DNA from: Clostridia bacterium
Lineage (GTDB): Bacteria; Bacillota; Clostridia; TANB77; CAG-508
Assembly: GCA_900754085.1 (NCBI GenBank)
Contig: CAAEBO010000049.1
Location: forward strand, 1 to 21,894
Length of the DNA stretch: 21,894 bases
Reading direction: 5' to 3'
Below the pieces are notes generated by a model, which had not been told where the DNA came from, ran no database searches, and saw only the letters and a list, made by a program, of their open reading frames with translations. This document shows, in pieces, positions 1 to 7,018 of this stretch. Positions within the stretch are counted from its first letter, which is position 1; the number at the start of each line of letters is the position of its first letter. The translations under genes and the position numbers were made by a program.

Positions 1-1179
1 AATTTATATAAAAGCAAAAATAGAAAATTATTAGTAATAGGAATTATATATAATTTATTCTGGTTAATATTGTTTAAATATTCAGATTTTATAATTTCAA
101 TAATTTGTAATATAAGAAATGTAGATATCGAACCTTTAAACTTACTATTACCGATAGGAATAAGTTTTTATACATTTCAATCAATATCATATATAGTAGA
201 TATATATAACGAAAAATGTAAGCCTGCAAATTCTATTATAAGATATGCTATGTATGTGCTTATGTTTCCACAGTTAATATCTGGACCAATAGTAACATAT
301 AAAGATATAAATAAAGAACTTAATAATAGAAAAGAAAGTTTAACCAATATCAAAGTAGGTGCTAAATATTTTATTTTAGGATTAGGCTTTAAAGTTTTAT
401 TAGCAAACAGGATAGGATGCCTTTGGAGTGATATAAATATGATTGGAGTAGAGAGTATTTCGACAGGACTTGCATGGCTTTCTGTTATAGCATATTCGTT
501 GCAAATATATTTTGATTTTTGTGGATATTCTTTTATGGCAGTAGGACTTGGAAAAATTATGGGATTTACACTTCCAATAAATTTTGAAACACCATATTTA
601 TCAACGAGTATGACAGAATTTTTTAGAAGATGGCATATAAGTTTAGGAAACTGGTTTAAAAATTATGTATATATACCATTAGGTGGAAATAGAAACGGAA
701 AGCTAAAAACAATATTTAATTTATTAGTCGTATGGATTCTTACAGGTTTGTGGCATGGTGCAAATTATAATTTTATATTATGGGGACTTTTTATATGGCT
801 AGTAATTGTTTTAGAAAAACTATGCATGAAAAAGTATTTAGATAAATATAAAATATTTGGACATTTGTATATGCTAATTTTAATACCAATAACTTGGTCA
901 ATATTTGCTATAACAGATATAGATCAATTAGGAATATTATTAACTAAGTTATTTAGTTATAGTGAAGGGCTTTACAAATTAGATTTTATCAAATATCTAA
1001 ATATTTATGGAATACTAATTTTAATAGGAATAGTATGTACTACAAAAATACCAAAGAAACTATTTATAACAAAGAAAAACACATGGTTTCAAACAATAAT
1101 TTTATTATTAATTTTTAGTATGTCCATTTATTATTTATACATAGGACTAAATAATCCATTTTTATATTTTAGTTTTTAA
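1..1179 (+). CDS. MBOAT-family membrane O-acyltransferase (partial, 5' end outside window)
   Basis: The reading frame is open from base 1, so the gene begins upstream; a TTG at 70 is internal and is not the start. About 392 residues are visible, with many hydrophobic segments, as in the AlgI/DltB/PatA group of membrane-bound O-acyltransferases. These enzymes move an acyl group, usually acetyl, across the membrane for transfer to an extracellular polymer. Family signatures are clear: a PIGISFYTFQ segment, FRRWHISLGNWFKNYVYIPLGGNR (nt 625-696), and GLWHGANYNF, whose histidine (nt 754-756) is the expected catalytic residue. The protein ends in a membrane segment. The next gene is an anchored SGNH protein 17 nt downstream, the usual partner in two-component O-acetylation systems. 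Family assignment is firm. The acceptor (peptidoglycan, teichoic acid or another glycan) is inferred only from the neighbouring SigV/RsiV-like genes. Confidence 0.9.
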   Translation, partial: NLYKSKNRKLLVIGIIYNLFWLILFKYSDFIISIICNIRNVDIEPLNLLLPIGISFYTFQSISYIVDIYNEKCKPANSIIRYAMYVLMFPQLISGPIVTYKDINKELNNRKESLTNIKVGAKYFILGLGFKVLLANRIGCLWSDINMIGVESISTGLAWLSVIAYSLQIYFDFCGYSFMAVGLGKIMGFTLPINFETPYLSTSMTEFFRRWHISLGNWFKNYVYIPLGGNRNGKLKTIFNLLVVWILTGLWHGANYNFILWGLFIWLVIVLEKLCMKKYLDKYKIFGHLYMLILIPITWSIFAITDIDQLGILLTKLFSYSEGLYKLDFIKYLNIYGILILIGIVCTTKIPKKLFITKKNTWFQTIILLLIFSMSIYYLYIGLNNPFLYFSF

Positions 1180-1196
1180 GAGAAAGGAAGATAGAT

Positions 1197-1994
1197 ATGA
1201 AGAAAATAAAAGTATTTATCATTTTAATTATTATGTTAGTAGGTGGAATTTTTATAATAAAAAGTGCAAAAAATGACTCAGTAGCACTTTCACAAAACAC
1301 TATTATAAATGAAATAGAAGTAGAAGGAAATAATGCAGAAAAACTAGAAAACGTAAATAGAGCAGAAAATATTAAAAATAACGAAGTACAAAGTAATATA
1401 GAAAATAATAAAAAACAAGTAGTAGAAAGAAATTATTTTGATGATGCGCTATTTATAGGTGACTCTAGAACTGTTGGAATATCTGAATATGGTGATTTAA
1501 ACAATGCAACATTTTTTGCAAATACAGGAATGAGTGTATATAATGTATTTGAAAAATCTGTTTCTGTACCAAAAGTTGGTAAATTAAAATTAGAACAATT
1601 GTTAAAGTCAAAAAAGTTTGGAAAAATATATATAATGTTAGGAATAAACGAACTAGGATATGACATGAACAAAACAGCAGAAAATTATGAAAAATTAATA
1701 GATTATGTAAAAGATAATCAAAGTAATGCTATAATATATGTGCAAGCAAATTTACATGTTACACATGATAAATCTAGTAAAGATAAAACTATCAATAATA
1801 CAAATATAGATAAGTTTAATAGTAAAATAGCGCAATTTGCAGATAATAAGAAAATCTTTTATATAGATATAAACGAGAAATTTGATGATAAAAATGGTAA
1901 TTTAACTGCAGAGTATACTAAAGACAATGTTCATATTTATGCAAAATATTATAAAGAATGGAGTAAGTGGTTAAGTCAAAATGCAGTAATATAA
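1197..1994 (+). CDS. Membrane-anchored SGNH/GDSL-family hydrolase or O-acetyltransferase
   Basis: 265 residues. Residues about 4-22 form one uncleaved-looking membrane anchor. A charged Asn/Glu-rich linker (about 30-78) follows, then an SGNH domain placed outside the cell. The catalytic blocks are visible: GDSR with nucleophile Ser90, Gly149/Asn151 in LGINE, and Asp243-x-x-His246 in DNVH. All four SGNH positions therefore look intact. In PatA/PatB and DltB/DltD-type systems, a protein of this kind takes the acyl group exported by the MBOAT partner and places it on the polymer; I infer that role here because the MBOAT gene lies 17 nt upstream. An esterase running the reverse reaction cannot be excluded. 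The start ATG is preceded by GAAAGGAAG at 1182-1190. A minus-strand ORF inside it is a shadow. Confidence 0.85.
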   Translation: MKKIKVFIILIIMLVGGIFIIKSAKNDSVALSQNTIINEIEVEGNNAEKLENVNRAENIKNNEVQSNIENNKKQVVERNYFDDALFIGDSRTVGISEYGDLNNATFFANTGMSVYNVFEKSVSVPKVGKLKLEQLLKSKKFGKIYIMLGINELGYDMNKTAENYEKLIDYVKDNQSNAIIYVQANLHVTHDKSSKDKTINNTNIDKFNSKIAQFADNKKIFYIDINEKFDDKNGNLTAEYTKDNVHIYAKYYKEWSKWLSQNAVI

Positions 1995-2004
1995 GGAGGT
2001 TAAT

Positions 2005-2481
2005 ATGTTATTAATAGACCAGAAAGAATGGTTTTGCAAGAATATTAAGAGTTTAGAAAATGGTATGTATAGACTTTCATATAGCATATTAAAAAATGAA
2101 GCAGATGCACAAGATGCAGTTCAAGAAGCTATTTATAAATCTTACAAAAATTTAGACACTTTGAAAGATAAAAGAAAATTTAAACCATGGATTTATAAAA
2201 TAGTGACTAATACTTCATTCGAAATATTAAAAAATACTAAAAATTATTTAGATATTGAAGAAGAAAATATACAGGCTGAAAAAATAGACATAGAAACAAA
2301 CTTAACTTTATGGGAGACTGTACAAAATTTAAGCCAACCTTATAGAACTGTAATAACATTATTTTATTATGAAGATATGTCTATAAAGGAAATAAGTAAA
2401 ATAACTGGAAATAGTACAGATACAATAAAAAAGCAATTATCTAGAGGAAGGGAAAAAATTAAGGAGGTAATAAAGATATGA
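2005..2481 (+). CDS. sigV: ECF-type RNA polymerase sigma factor, SigV-like
   Basis: 158 residues, the usual length for an ECF sigma factor with only regions 2 and 4. Region 2 is seen at about 21-76 (YSILKNEADAQDAVQEA... followed by KFKPWIYKIVTN). Region 4 is at about 105-155, with a helix-turn-helix containing EDMSIKEISKITG and ending TIKKQLSRGREKIKE. The start is supported by a near-perfect AAGGAGGT at 1993-2000. The gene ends in ATGA, overlapping the ATG of the following gene, so sigma factor and regulator are translationally coupled. The paralogue name SigV rests on the partner, which has the RsiV-type C-terminal domain; sigma sequence alone would support only an ECF call. In Bacillus and Clostridioides, SigV-RsiV controls lysozyme resistance, including cell-wall O-acetylation. 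Confidence 0.88.
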   Translation: MLLIDQKEWFCKNIKSLENGMYRLSYSILKNEADAQDAVQEAIYKSYKNLDTLKDKRKFKPWIYKIVTNTSFEILKNTKNYLDIEEENIQAEKIDIETNLTLWETVQNLSQPYRTVITLFYYEDMSIKEISKITGNSTDTIKKQLSRGREKIKEVIKI

Positions 2482-3353
2482 ACTTTTTTACAGATAGGAA
2501 ATTTAAAAAAATTGCAAAAAAAGAAAATATAAAAGCTCCAGAAAAATATTTAAAGTCGATAGACGAAACACTAAATAATTTGCAAGATACAAATGAAAAA
2601 ATTCATGTAAAGCCAATTTTGGGGTATGGTTTAAAATTTGCTTTAGCAATTGCTTTAATTACGTTTGTAGTATTACCTAATTTAAGCTCTGAAGTTTCTT
2701 ATGCTATGCAAAAATTACCTGTAATAGGAAACTTAATTAAGGTAATTACCATTAAGAATTATTTTGATAAAGATGGTAATAGTGAATTAAATGCTAATGT
2801 ACCTAACATAGAAAATAAAGAAAACATAATAAGTAAATCTAATGAAAAAATAAATACAGATGTTCAAGAATTAACAAAAAGAATTATTAATAAATATTAT
2901 GAAGAAAAAGATCCAAATAATCATATGTCAGTGGAAATTAATTCAGATATAATAACAAATACTAGTAATTGGTTTACGTTAAAATTGACAATATCTGAAA
3001 CTGCAGCAAGCAGTAATTTGGAGTATAAATATTATCATATAGACAAAAAAATAGATGAAATGATAGAAATGGCAGATTTATTTGATGGTGAAGAATATAA
3101 AGAAGTAATAAGTAAAGAAATAAAAAGGCAGATGAAAGTTAGAATGGAAGAAAATGAAAATGTTGTTTATTGGATAGATGAAGAACTTCAAGACTGTAGT
3201 TTTAGCAAAATAGATAATAATCAAAATTTCTACTTTTCAGAAAATGGTAATATAGTAATAGTATTCGATAAGTATGAAGTAGGTCCAGGTTCTAGTGGAG
3301 CTCCAGAATTTGAAATAGATAAATCAATTTATGAAAGATACTTAAAAAAATAA
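2478..3353 (+). CDS. rsiV: RsiV-like transmembrane anti-sigma factor (DUF4179/DUF3298 type)
   Basis: 291 residues. A short basic cytoplasmic part (1-47) would hold the sigma factor, and one membrane helix lies at about 49-67. The segment after it, SSEVSYAMQKLPVIGNLIKVITI, matches the conserved stretch found just outside the membrane in this family. Ser74-Tyr-Ala76 could serve as a signal peptidase site, the first cut in the RsiV pathway. The C-terminal third (about 200-288) has the DUF3298 signature: NFYFSENGNIVIVFDKYE, then VGPGSSGAPEFEI. In B. subtilis RsiV this extracellular domain binds lysozyme directly and triggers proteolysis and sigma release. Whether this protein binds lysozyme is inference. 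Its ATG overlaps the sigma TGA (ATGA at 2478-2481); an AAGGAGG-like site lies at 2461-2467. Confidence 0.85.
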   Translation: MNFFTDRKFKKIAKKENIKAPEKYLKSIDETLNNLQDTNEKIHVKPILGYGLKFALAIALITFVVLPNLSSEVSYAMQKLPVIGNLIKVITIKNYFDKDGNSELNANVPNIENKENIISKSNEKINTDVQELTKRIINKYYEEKDPNNHMSVEINSDIITNTSNWFTLKLTISETAASSNLEYKYYHIDKKIDEMIEMADLFDGEEYKEVISKEIKRQMKVRMEENENVVYWIDEELQDCSFSKIDNNQNFYFSENGNIVIVFDKYEVGPGSSGAPEFEIDKSIYERYLKK

Positions 3354-3375
3354 TGTAAAAAATTTAATTTTTATA

Positions 3376-3404
3376 TTGTAATTTTAATTTTCTTAGTATA
3401 TATT
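3376..3404 (+). promoter_or_regulatory. Candidate promoter for the uraA-upp leader
   Basis: TTGTAA at 3376-3381 and TATATT at 3399-3404, 17 nt apart, fit a housekeeping promoter. Transcription would start near 3411. The region is extremely AT-rich, so chance matches are likely. Confidence 0.4.
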
Positions 3405-3424
3405 ATGCAAAAGGGTGTGAAGAA

Positions 3425-3541
3425 ATGAAAAAAATGTTAAAAAAAGCTAAATTAAATACTAAGAAAAAAACAAAGGCACAAGTAGCTTTTTTAAACAACC
3501 ACATATTTATATATATTAATACTAATTCTTTTTTGAATTAG
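3425..3541 (+). CDS. Possible 38-residue leader peptide before uraA
   Basis: A small ORF starts at ATG 3425 with AAGGGTG at 3411-3417 (7 nt spacing) and ends at TAG 3539-3541. Its product would be very basic at the start (MKKMLKKAKLNTKKKTK) and hydrophobic/Asn-rich at the end. Its last 8 codons and the stop lie inside the terminator hairpin at 3518-3545, so a ribosome finishing the ORF would physically block the hairpin. That geometry resembles the pyrBI leader of enteric bacteria, where leader translation close behind RNA polymerase prevents termination when UTP is low. There is no homology evidence, and an AT-rich leader can contain such an ORF by chance. Confidence 0.35.
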   Translation: MKKMLKKAKLNTKKKTKAQVAFLNNHIFIYINTNSFLN

Positions 3542-3552
3542 TATTTTTTTTA
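3518..3552 (+). terminator. Intrinsic terminator / attenuator upstream of uraA
   Basis: A perfect 11-bp stem: AATACTAATTC (3518-3528) pairs with GAATTAGTATT (3535-3545), with a TTTTTT loop and a T-tract continuing to 3551. It could simply end transcription from rsiV. Its position between a candidate promoter and uraA, and its overlap with the small ORF, make an attenuator equally plausible. TTAGTAT at 3393-3399 could pair with the 5' arm, but that lies at or upstream of the predicted transcript start. Confidence 0.8.
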
Positions 3553-3600
3553 TATTTAAACACACCCATACATAAAAATTAAAAGAGGGGGTATCTTCAG

Positions 3601-4920
3601 ATGGAAGAAAAAAAGTTACTACTAGATGTAAACGAAAAGCCAGATATTGTTAAATGGATTGTTCTGGCAATACAACATGTTTTTGCAATGTTTGGTGCTA
3701 CAATTTTAGTACCTATTTTAGTAAATAGTACAGCGGGGCAAGAAGTTCTCACAATACCAGTAGCATTAGTTACTTCAGGAATAGGTACATTAATTTATAT
3801 ATTATGTACAAAAGGAAAATCACCAGTTTATTTAGGAAGTTCATTTGCATTTATAGCTCCACTTGCAGCTGCATATTTAAAAGGTGGAATTTCTGGAGCA
3901 ATGACAGGGATTATGGTTATAGGACTTATATATGTAGTATTTGCTACAATTATTCATTTTATAGGTAAAAATTGGATAAATAAATTATTACCACATATTG
4001 TTATAGGCCCAATGATAATGATAATAGGACTTGGTTTAGCTCCTAATGCAATATCACAAATTGGTTTAGGAACAGAATCACAAATAGAATGGAAAGGTAT
4101 AGTTGTTGCACTTATAACATTTTTAACAACTGCAATAATTATGGTTAGAGGAAAAGGATTTTTAAAAATAGTCCCTTTTTTAGTAGGCATAGTTACAGGT
4201 TATATAGCTTCTATATGTTTAGGATTAGTAGATTTTACACCAGTAGCAGAAGCAGCATTTTTTAGTATGCCTAATTTTATAATACCATTTATAGATTATG
4301 TCCCTAGCTTTTCTGCATTACTTACTATAGCACCTATAGCTTTAGTAACAATGGCAGAACATATTGGTGATCATACAGCATTAAGTACAATAATTGGAAA
4401 AGATTTATTAAAAAATCCAGGATTAGATAGAACTTTACTTGGAGATGGTATTGCAACTTTTGTAGCAGGTATACTTGGTGGACCAGCAAATACAACATAT
4501 GGAGAAAATACATCTGTTGTTGGAATGACTAAAATTGCATCTGTTTGGGTAATAGGATTAGCAGCTATTATAGCTATATGTTTAGGTTTTCTTGGTAAAT
4601 TTACAGCAATTATTTCTACAATTCCAGAACCAGTATTAGGAGGAGTTTCTTTACTACTATATGGTTTTATTGCTATAAATGGATTAAAAGTTTTAATAGA
4701 AAATAGAATAGATTTTGGAAAATCTAAGAATATAGTTGTAGCGTCAACAATGCTTGTTTTAGGATTAGGTGGAGCTGCAATATCTATTGTGTCTGGAGAT
4801 TTATCTATTACTATATCTGGTATGAGCTTAGCAGCAACAGTTGGAATATTATTAAACTTATTATTACCAGAAGAAAAGGTAAAAGAATTAGAAGAAAATA
4901 TACAAAAGGAGGATAAATAA
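3601..4920 (+). CDS. uraA: Uracil permease (NCS2 family, UraA/PyrP)
   Basis: 439 residues with about 14 membrane segments, the normal size for the nucleobase-cation symporter-2 family. It imports uracil with protons. Key substrate-binding segments are visible: AEHIGDH, with Glu253 matching the TM8 glutamate of E. coli UraA, and GGPANTTYGENTSV, with Glu302 matching the TM10 glutamate. The early QHVFAMFGATILVP block is also typical of uracil rather than xanthine/guanine carriers. The start ATG has GAGGGGG at 3585-3591. The uracil phosphoribosyltransferase gene begins 2 nt after the stop, confirming the substrate: uptake followed by conversion to UMP. The leader at 3411-3600 contains a terminator that may control the pair. 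I see no PyrR-binding motif. Confidence 0.95.
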   Translation: MEEKKLLLDVNEKPDIVKWIVLAIQHVFAMFGATILVPILVNSTAGQEVLTIPVALVTSGIGTLIYILCTKGKSPVYLGSSFAFIAPLAAAYLKGGISGAMTGIMVIGLIYVVFATIIHFIGKNWINKLLPHIVIGPMIMIIGLGLAPNAISQIGLGTESQIEWKGIVVALITFLTTAIIMVRGKGFLKIVPFLVGIVTGYIASICLGLVDFTPVAEAAFFSMPNFIIPFIDYVPSFSALLTIAPIALVTMAEHIGDHTALSTIIGKDLLKNPGLDRTLLGDGIATFVAGILGGPANTTYGENTSVVGMTKIASVWVIGLAAIIAICLGFLGKFTAIISTIPEPVLGGVSLLLYGFIAINGLKVLIENRIDFGKSKNIVVASTMLVLGLGGAAISIVSGDLSITISGMSLAATVGILLNLLLPEEKVKELEENIQKEDK

Positions 4921-4922
4921 AA

Positions 4923-5549
4923 ATGAATATAAATGTATTAGATAATCCAATTATAGAGCATAAATTATCTATAATAAGAAATAAGAATACAGGAACAAAA
5001 GAGTTTAGAGAAATAATAACAGAAATTGCAATTTTTTTATGTTATGAAGCAATGAAAGATGCACAACTAGAAGAGGTAGAAATAGAAACACCATTATGCA
5101 AAACAAAAGCAAGAATATTAAGAGAAGATAAGTATGCTTTTGTACCAATTTTAAGAGCTGGAACAGGAATGCTAGATGGACTTTTACAAGTTATACCAAA
5201 TGCGAAGATAGGTCATATTGGACTATATAGGAACGAAGAAACATTAAAACCAGTAAAATACTATTATAAAATGCCAAAAGACATAAGCAAAAGAGAGGTA
5301 CTTATATTAGACCCAATGCTTGCAACAGGTGGCTCAGCAGAAGACACAATAAGATGTTTAAAAGAAGATGGAGTAAAGAATATAAAATTTCTTTCTATAT
5401 TAGCCGCACCAGAAGGAATAGAAAAGTTAAATAAAGAATTTCCAGATGTAAAATTATATACAGCAGGAATAGACGAAAAACTAAACGAATATGGTTATAT
5501 AGTACCAGGTTTAGGAGATGCAGGAGATAGGATATTTGGAACAAAATAA
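4923..5549 (+). CDS. upp: Uracil phosphoribosyltransferase
   Basis: 208 residues, the standard bacterial Upp length. It converts uracil and PRPP to UMP and pyrophosphate in the cytoplasm, completing salvage of uracil imported by the upstream permease. The PRPP-binding loop is at 126-139 (VLILDPMLATGGSA). The region FVPILRAGTGMLDGL (73-87) and the C-terminal uracil-binding segment YIVPGLGDAGDRIFGTK match the family closely. Translation starts 2 nt after the uraA stop, using AAAGGAGG at 4907-4914 inside the end of uraA, so the two genes are one operon. A dispersed palindromic repeat begins 7 nt after the stop and a strong terminator follows. Confidence 0.97.
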   Translation: MNINVLDNPIIEHKLSIIRNKNTGTKEFREIITEIAIFLCYEAMKDAQLEEVEIETPLCKTKARILREDKYAFVPILRAGTGMLDGLLQVIPNAKIGHIGLYRNEETLKPVKYYYKMPKDISKREVLILDPMLATGGSAEDTIRCLKEDGVKNIKFLSILAAPEGIEKLNKEFPDVKLYTAGIDEKLNEYGYIVPGLGDAGDRIFGTK

Positions 5550-5555
5550 ACAACA

Positions 5556-5584
5556 GGGATTTTGGGGACGGTCCTTAAAATCCC
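5556..5584 (+). repeat. Palindromic dispersed repeat, copy 1
   Basis: A 29-nt near-perfect palindrome: GGGATTTT at 5556-5563 pairs with AAAATCCC at 5577-5584, the centre is GGAC-G-GTCC, and two G-T wobbles lie between. The 20-nt core GGGACGGTCCTTAAAATCCC (5565-5584) recurs exactly, in the opposite orientation, at 10878-10897. Both copies sit at the 3' end of genes. Short GGGACGGTCC-centred palindromes are, from memory, common intergenic repeats in Firmicutes genomes; I could not check this. Confidence 0.8.
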
Positions 5585-5616
5585 TCCTTTATCAATTATA
5601 AAGGAGGGATTTTTTT
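5577..5616 (+). terminator. Intrinsic terminator of uraA-upp
   Basis: A perfect 16-bp stem: AAAATCCCTCCTTTAT (5577-5592) pairs with ATAAAGGAGGGATTTT (5598-5613), with a CAATT loop and T-tract to 5616. Its 5' arm shares eight bases with the right arm of the palindromic repeat, so the two hairpins cannot form together. Confidence 0.93.
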
Positions 5617-5713
5617 CTGCATAAATGAACTTTAATGAACACGTATTTAACATTTAGGAAAAAATGAAACATTAGATAAGTCTTGCGATCACATCTATAA
5701 AGTTCACTAAAAG

Positions 5714-5747
5714 TTTACTTGAAAAAAGTTAATAGCTATGATAATAT
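5714..5747 (+). promoter_or_regulatory. Candidate prfB promoter
   Basis: Two overlapping solutions: TTTACT (5714-5719) with TATGAT (5737-5742), and TTGAAA (5719-5724) with TAATAT (5742-5747), each with 17-nt spacing. Transcription would start some 20-30 nt before the prfB ATG. Confidence 0.55.
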
Positions 5748-5778
5748 TGAAACACAAAAATTAGATTGGAGTGAACAT

Positions 5779-6878
5779 ATGTTAGAATTAGAAGATAATA
5801 AAAAAGAACTTCAAGAATTATTGAACAAATTAAAAGAAATAGGTGAATCTCTTTGAAGTAGAAAATTTAAAGGATAAATTGGAAAAACTTGAAAAGGAAA
5901 CCTTAAAAGAAGATTTTTGGAGCAATAATAATAGTAAAATTTTGCAAGAAATAAAGATTCTAAAAGATAATATAAATTCATATGATAAAATATATAATGA
6001 ATTGCAAAATTGTATAGAGATGAATAATTTATTATTTTTAGAAGAAGATAAGGAAATTTTACAAGAACTTTTAGAAGATACAAAACGCATAAGCGAAGAT
6101 ATAGAAAATTTAGAAATTAAAACTTTACTATCTGGTAAATATGACATAAACAATGCTATTGTTTCTATGCATCCAGGTGCAGGGGGAACAGAATCGCAAG
6201 ACTGGGTGGAAATGTTATATAGAATGTATACTAGATGGGCAGAAAAGCATAACTTCCAGGTTAAAGAATTAGATTATTTGGAAGGTGATGAAGCAGGAAT
6301 AAAAAGTGTTACTTTTTTAGTAAAAGGAGAATATGCTTATGGCTATTTAAAGGGTGAAATGGGTGTACATAGGCTTGTTAGAATTTCACCGTTTGATAGT
6401 GGAGGAAGACGACATACATCTTTTGCTTCTGTAGAGGTTCTGCCAGAAATTGAAGAAGATATACAAATAGATATAAATCAAGATGATTTAAGAATAGATA
6501 CATACAGAGCTTCTGGTGCAGGAGGACAACACATAAATAAAACTTCTTCAGCAGTTAGAATAACACATATTCCAACTAATATAGTGGTTGCTTGCCAATC
6601 AGAACGATCTCAAATTCAAAATAGGGAAACTGCAATGAAGATGCTTAAGTCAAAGTTGTTTGACTTAAAAGAAAAGGAAAGACAAAAAAATATAACAGAT
6701 TTAAAAGGTGAACAAAAAGATATAGCTTGGGGAAGCCAAATTAGGTCATATGTATTTTGCCCATATACTTTAGTAAAAGATCATAGAACAAATTACGAAA
6801 TTCGGAAATGTACAATCTGTTATGGATGGACAAATAGATGACTTTATACAAGAATATTTAAAAAAATTTAATAAATAA
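5779..6878 (+). CDS. prfB: Peptide chain release factor 2; programmed +1 frameshift near start, second apparent +1 shift near 3' end
   Basis: RF2 reads UAA and UGA and releases the finished peptide from the ribosome. Translation starts at ATG 5779 (GGAGTG at 5768-5773), runs 25 codons to CTT-TGA at 5851-5856, then must shift +1 to GAA at 5855. The main part shows the SPF anticodon-reading tripeptide (RISPFDSGGRRHTSF) and the GGQ catalytic motif (SGAGGQHINK). Near the end the frame that stays open closes at TGA 6839-6841 after a non-RF2-like tail (RKCTICYGWTNR). Skipping one base (C6803) restores a typical RF2 C-terminus, GNVQSVMDGQIDDFIQEYL, ending at TAA 6876-6878. With both shifts the product is 365 residues, the length of E. 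coli RF2; without the second it is 353. The second shift may be a sequencing error, a real mutation or recoding. Confidence 0.93.
5841..5856 (+). promoter_or_regulatory. RF2 programmed +1 frameshift site
   Basis: AGGTGA at 5841-5846 is the internal Shine-Dalgarno-like stimulator. It is followed after four bases by CTT TGA (5851-5856). When RF2 is scarce the ribosome pauses at UGA and the CUU-bound tRNA slips to UUU, giving autoregulation. The base after the stop is A here, rather than the C of the E. coli CTT-TGA-C site. Confidence 0.93.
6800..6808 (+). other. Apparent one-base insertion in the 3' part of prfB
   Basis: The sequence reads GAA ATT C GGA AAT GTA. Removing one base at 6803 (C) joins NYEI directly to GNVQSVMDG, the conserved RF2 order. 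As written, codon 6803-6805 is CGG, an arginine codon that looks foreign in a region where arginine is nearly always AGA, which also points to an inserted base. Confidence 0.8.
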
Positions 6879-6932
6879 ATGTTTTTTGTTATAATTATTT
6901 GTGCTAATATATTTGTGTAATAACATATAAAG

Positions 6933-6960
6933 TTACAAAAAATATTTAGTTTCATATAAT
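6933..6960 (+). promoter_or_regulatory. Candidate lysC promoter
   Basis: TTACAA at 6933-6938 and a perfect TATAAT at 6955-6960 with 16-nt spacing. Transcription would start near 6967, leaving a leader of about 50 nt, too short for a lysine riboswitch. Confidence 0.7.
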
Positions 6961-7018
6961 ATATAGAAGTGGTATTTAATTAAATTCATTTCTAACATTA
7001 CAAAGAAGAGGTGTCAAA

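Noticed and set aside
3354..3600. PyrR-binding element or purine riboswitch controlling uraA
   Set aside because: No PyrR anti-antiterminator motif and no purine-aptamer core could be found; only the single hairpin is present.
5617..5778. Possible regulatory RNA before prfB: TGAACTTT (5626-5633) and AAAGTTCA (5699-5706) form a distant inverted repeat
   Set aside because: Only 8 bp with a 65-nt loop in AT-rich DNA; no conserved motif recognised. Apart from the candidate promoter I see nothing else here.
5811..6153. Two minus-strand ORFs over the start of prfB
   Set aside because: Antisense shadows of a well-supported RF2 coding region.
6879..7018. Lysine riboswitch upstream of lysC
   Set aside because: The predicted leader is only about 50 nt and shows no multi-stem structure or terminator.
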